Assembly: GCA_021613375.1 (NCBI GenBank)
Contig: CM038722.1
Coordinates: 29,254,403-29,318,402, forward strand
Length of the DNA stretch: 64,000 nucleotides
Reading direction: 5' to 3'
From: Megaleporinus macrocephalus
Taxonomy: Eukaryota > Chordata > Actinopteri > Characiformes > Anostomidae
The translations under genes and the position numbers were made by a program. Numbering within the stretch: position 1 is the first letter of the stretch; each line of letters starts with the position of its first letter. The notes under the pieces were generated by a model that ran no database searches, was not told where the DNA came from, and saw only the letters and a program-made list of their open reading frames with translations. Positions 47,927-64,000 of the stretch are shown piece after piece.

Positions 47927-47995
47927 CCGGTTTTCTTCACGCCGTGGTCTCTCTCCTGACAGCCGACCGTTTAAATGCCTCGTTGTTTATTTACA
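47927..47995 (-). other. fbxo48: Probable non-coding first exon of fbxo48
   Basis: On the minus strand this CpG-containing stretch ends at ACCGG|GTAAAG, a fair donor, and faces the spliced leader acceptor at 43264. The 5' limit is a guess. RNA data would be needed to fix it. Confidence 0.4.
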
Positions 47996-48330
47996 GCGGT
48001 CGCGTCACTTCAACGCCCGTCTTTAGTGCGCATGCGCGTGACTGTGCAAAACAACGTTTGGTATTATTTTATTATTTTTCATAACACCAAAAAAAGATAG
48101 AATTAAAGAAGAAAACCTTTAATTTTGAATATTAAATAATAAATAAGTAAAATTACCCGTCGCAAGTTCAGCGGCTTTGTTTAAAAATTGTGCACGGCGC
48201 ATGCGCCGTTCCCGCCTTTGGCCACTCGGAAGTTTGTGCGAAGGAGCGAGTGCTCAATGTGGACGGGCTCAGTTTTCTGACTGAACATGTTTCAGAAATC
48301 GCTCATGTAGCCAAGTGACCGAGCAGGTGT
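47928..48330. promoter_or_regulatory. Head-to-head (bidirectional) promoter of fbxo48 and aplf
   Basis: A GC- and CpG-richer island in AT-rich DNA between the likely first exons of fbxo48 (minus) and aplf (plus). It contains two palindromic NRF1-type sites, TGCGCATGCGCG at 48027-48038 and GGCGCATGCGCC at 48196-48207 (within a perfect 16-bp palindrome, 48194-48209). I see no TATA box at a fitting distance. A possible aplf leader exon ends at a CCGAGCAG|GTGTGT donor near 48,326. FBXO48 and APLF are also head-to-head in human. Confidence 0.65.
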
Positions 48331-48643
48331 GTGGATTATATAAGAGAAGCTTGTGTTTATCACTGTGTATAGCGGTACATGTCAGCGTTGGGAGTGTATA
48401 TGCTGTTATATGTGTGTATATATACATAAAGAGAGTACGAATGTAAGAAGTTGTGAAGGATGCGTGTCACAGCCATTCATTCACTCTTTATATTAACTGT
48501 GTGCTGCTGAATAGGACTTTGCATATACTTCTAACCAAGCTTTCCTGTGTTACACTGTAAAATCTACCGGCACTGGAAGGATGTGGAGTTAATATATGAT
48601 AGCTGGTGCAATTGTTAATATATCCCCTTCCATGCAACTCAGA

Positions 48644-61976
<13,333 letters not shown>

Positions 61977-62117
61977 GTAACGTCCCCATGACAACTGTCG
62001 CACGGCAATGGTGCAGTGTTCGTGCGGAAAGATCACTTAACTATTGACTGCCTTGAGCGCTTTTCCAGTGACAACGTGCTCGTGAACGGTCATGCACCAT
62101 TTGTAGCGGTCAGAAAA

Positions 62118-62119
62118 AC

Positions 62120-62153
<34 letters not shown>

Positions 62154-62910
62154 AGTGAGACAGAAAGAAAGTGAGAGAGAGAAAGAAAGTGAGAGAGACA
62201 CAAAGTGAGAGAGACACACACAAAGTGAGAGAGAGAGAGAGAGAGAGTAAGAGCAAGAGAGAGTGAGGGAGGGAGGGAGGGAAAGAGGGAGAGACACAAA
62301 GTGAGAAGGAAAGGGAGGAAGAGACAGAGAGAGACACACAGTGAGGGAGGGAGAGACAGACAGAAAGAGAGAGAGAGTGAGTGGGAGGGGGAGGGAGAGA
62401 CAGACAGAAAGAGAGAGAGAGTGAGTGGGAGGGAAAGACACAGACAAAGTGAGGGAGGGAGAGACAGACAGAAAGAGAGAGAGAGAGAGAGACACAGAGA
62501 GAAAGAGATAAAGACATAGAGAGAGAGAGCAAGACTGAGAGACAGGTAGAGAGAGATGGGGAGACAGAGAGGTGGAGAGAGATAGAGATGGGGAGACACG
62601 AAGAGAAGAGGAGAGAGAGAGACAAATATAGATAGAGGGAGACAGAGAGAGAAGGAGAGAAACAAATGGAGAAGTAGAGAAAGAGAGAGAGAGACAGAGA
62701 CAGGGGGGCACAGAGAGGGATAGAGAGAGACAGGGGGGCAGAGAGAGAGAGAGAGAGAGAGAGGAATAGAGAGAGACAGGGGGGTACACAGAGAGAGAGA
62801 GAGAGGAATAGAGAGAGACAGGGGGGCACAGAGAGAGAGAGAGAGAGAGAGAGGAATAGAGAGAGACAGGGGGGTACACAGAGAGAGAGAGGAATAGAGA
62901 GAGACAGGGG

Positions 62911-62970
<60 letters not shown>

Positions 62971-63585
62971 GAATAGAGAGAGACAGGGGGGTACACAGAG
63001 AGAGAGAGAGGAATAGAGAGAGACAGGGGGCACAGAGAGAGAGAGAGAGAGGAATAGAGAGAGACGGGGGGTACACAGAGAGAGAGCGAGAGGAATAGAG
63101 AGAGACAGGGGGTACACAGAGAGAGAGAGAGAGGAATAGAGAGAGACAGGGGGGCACACAGAGAGTGAGAGAGAGAGAGGAATAGAGAGAGACAGGGGGT
63201 ACACAGAGAGAGAGAGAGGAATAGAGAGAGACAGGGGGGTACAGAGAGAGAGAGAGAGAGAGAGGAATAGAGAGAAACAGGGGGGTACAGAGAGAGAGAG
63301 AGAGATGGGGGCACACAGAGAGAGAGAGAGAGAGAGAGAGGAATAGAGAGAGACAGGGGGGCACACAGAGAGAGAGAGAGGAATAGAGAGAGACGGGGGG
63401 TACACAGAGAGAGAGAGAGAGACAGGGGGGCACACAGAGAGAGAGAGAGGAATAGAGAGAGACGGGGGGTACACAGAGAGAGAGAGAGGAATAGAGAGAG
63501 ACGGGGGGTACACAGAGAGAGAGAGAGGAATAGAGAGAGACAGGGGGGTACACAGAGAGAGAGAGAGGAATAGAGAGAGACAGGG

Positions 63586-63635
<50 letters not shown>

Positions 63636-64000
63636 GTGGGAGGGAAAGACACAGACAAAGTGAGGGAGGGGAGAGACAGAAAGAGAGAGAGAGAGAGAGA
63701 CACAGAGAGAAAGAGATAAAGACATAGAGAGAGAGCAAGACTGAGAGACAGGTAGAGAGAGAGATGGGGAGACAGAGAGGTGGAGAGAGATAGAGATGGG
63801 GAGACACGAAGAGAAGAGGAGAGAGAGAGAGACAAATATAGACAGAGGGAGACAGAGAGAGAAGGAGAGAAACAAATGGAGAAGTAGAGACAGAGAGAGA
63901 GAGACAGAGACAGGGGGGCACAGAGAGGGATAGAGAGAGACAGGGGGGCAGAGAGAGAGAGAGAGAGAGAGAGAGGAATAGAGAGAGACAGGGGGGCAGA
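62118..64000. repeat. Purine (GA-rich) satellite, runs off the window edge
   Basis: About 1.9 kb nearly free of pyrimidines on the plus strand apart from regular C and T in motifs such as GGAATAGAGAGAGACAGGGG and GGTACACAGAGAGAGAG, spaced roughly 40-60 bp apart. Three frames of about 600 codons on the minus strand (Ser/Leu-rich) are by-products. It lies in an aplf intron. Confidence 0.95.

Noticed and set aside
62037..63921. Three open frames of about 580-612 codons on the minus strand, rich in Ser and Leu
   Set aside because: They are all produced by the GA satellite in all three frames at once; composition is pure CT repeat, with no domain and no stable unit.

Overview
This is a window of vertebrate nuclear DNA, almost certainly from a ray-finned fish. 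Four split protein-coding genes with GT-AG introns are recognisable. The DNA between them is AT-rich and full of fish-type repeats: Tc1-like DNA transposon relics, short inverted-repeat elements, an L2/CR1-like LINE, a tRNA-derived SINE, and many micro- and minisatellites. The density of Tc1 relics hints at an otophysan fish (tetra, catfish or relative), but that is only an inference. Nothing bacterial, viral-genome-like or CRISPR-like is present.

Layout. 1-7,640: no confirmed gene; one possible minus-strand first exon near 5.68-5.96 kb, then Tc1 and other repeat relics. 7,642-17,077 (minus): a complete nine-exon bestrophin gene, best2-like, 623 aa. 17,100-30,758: about 14 kb of intergenic DNA made largely of transposon relics and simple repeats. 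30,759-38,665 (minus): a complete seven-exon get3 (asna1) gene, 341 aa, with a 5'-truncated LINE in its fourth intron. 38,670-41,780: intergenic, with a 30-bp minisatellite. 41,783-43,235 (minus): fbxo48, two coding exons, 150 aa, and a probable non-coding first exon near 47.93 kb; its 5' intron holds a 2.3-kb minisatellite of 42/43-bp units. About 47.93-48.30 kb: a compact head-to-head promoter with two NRF1-like palindromes, shared with aplf. 48,644-61,976 (plus): the first five coding exons of aplf (FHA domain and Ku-binding motif). The gene runs off the right edge through a 1.9-kb purine (GA) satellite inside an intron, so its zinc-finger exons are not in view.

Function. The four genes are unrelated in pathway: a calcium-gated anion channel (best2), the ATPase that delivers tail-anchored proteins to the ER (get3), an SCF ubiquitin-ligase adaptor (fbxo48) and a DNA double-strand-break repair scaffold (aplf). 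The notable biology lies in the repeats and the arrangement. A 34-copy minisatellite appears to have grown from the tip of a Tc1-like transposon. A GA satellite carries a higher-order duplication of about 1.21 kb. Two gene pairs that sit on different chromosomes in human (19p13 and 2p13) are side by side here. I found no convincing new multi-gene system.
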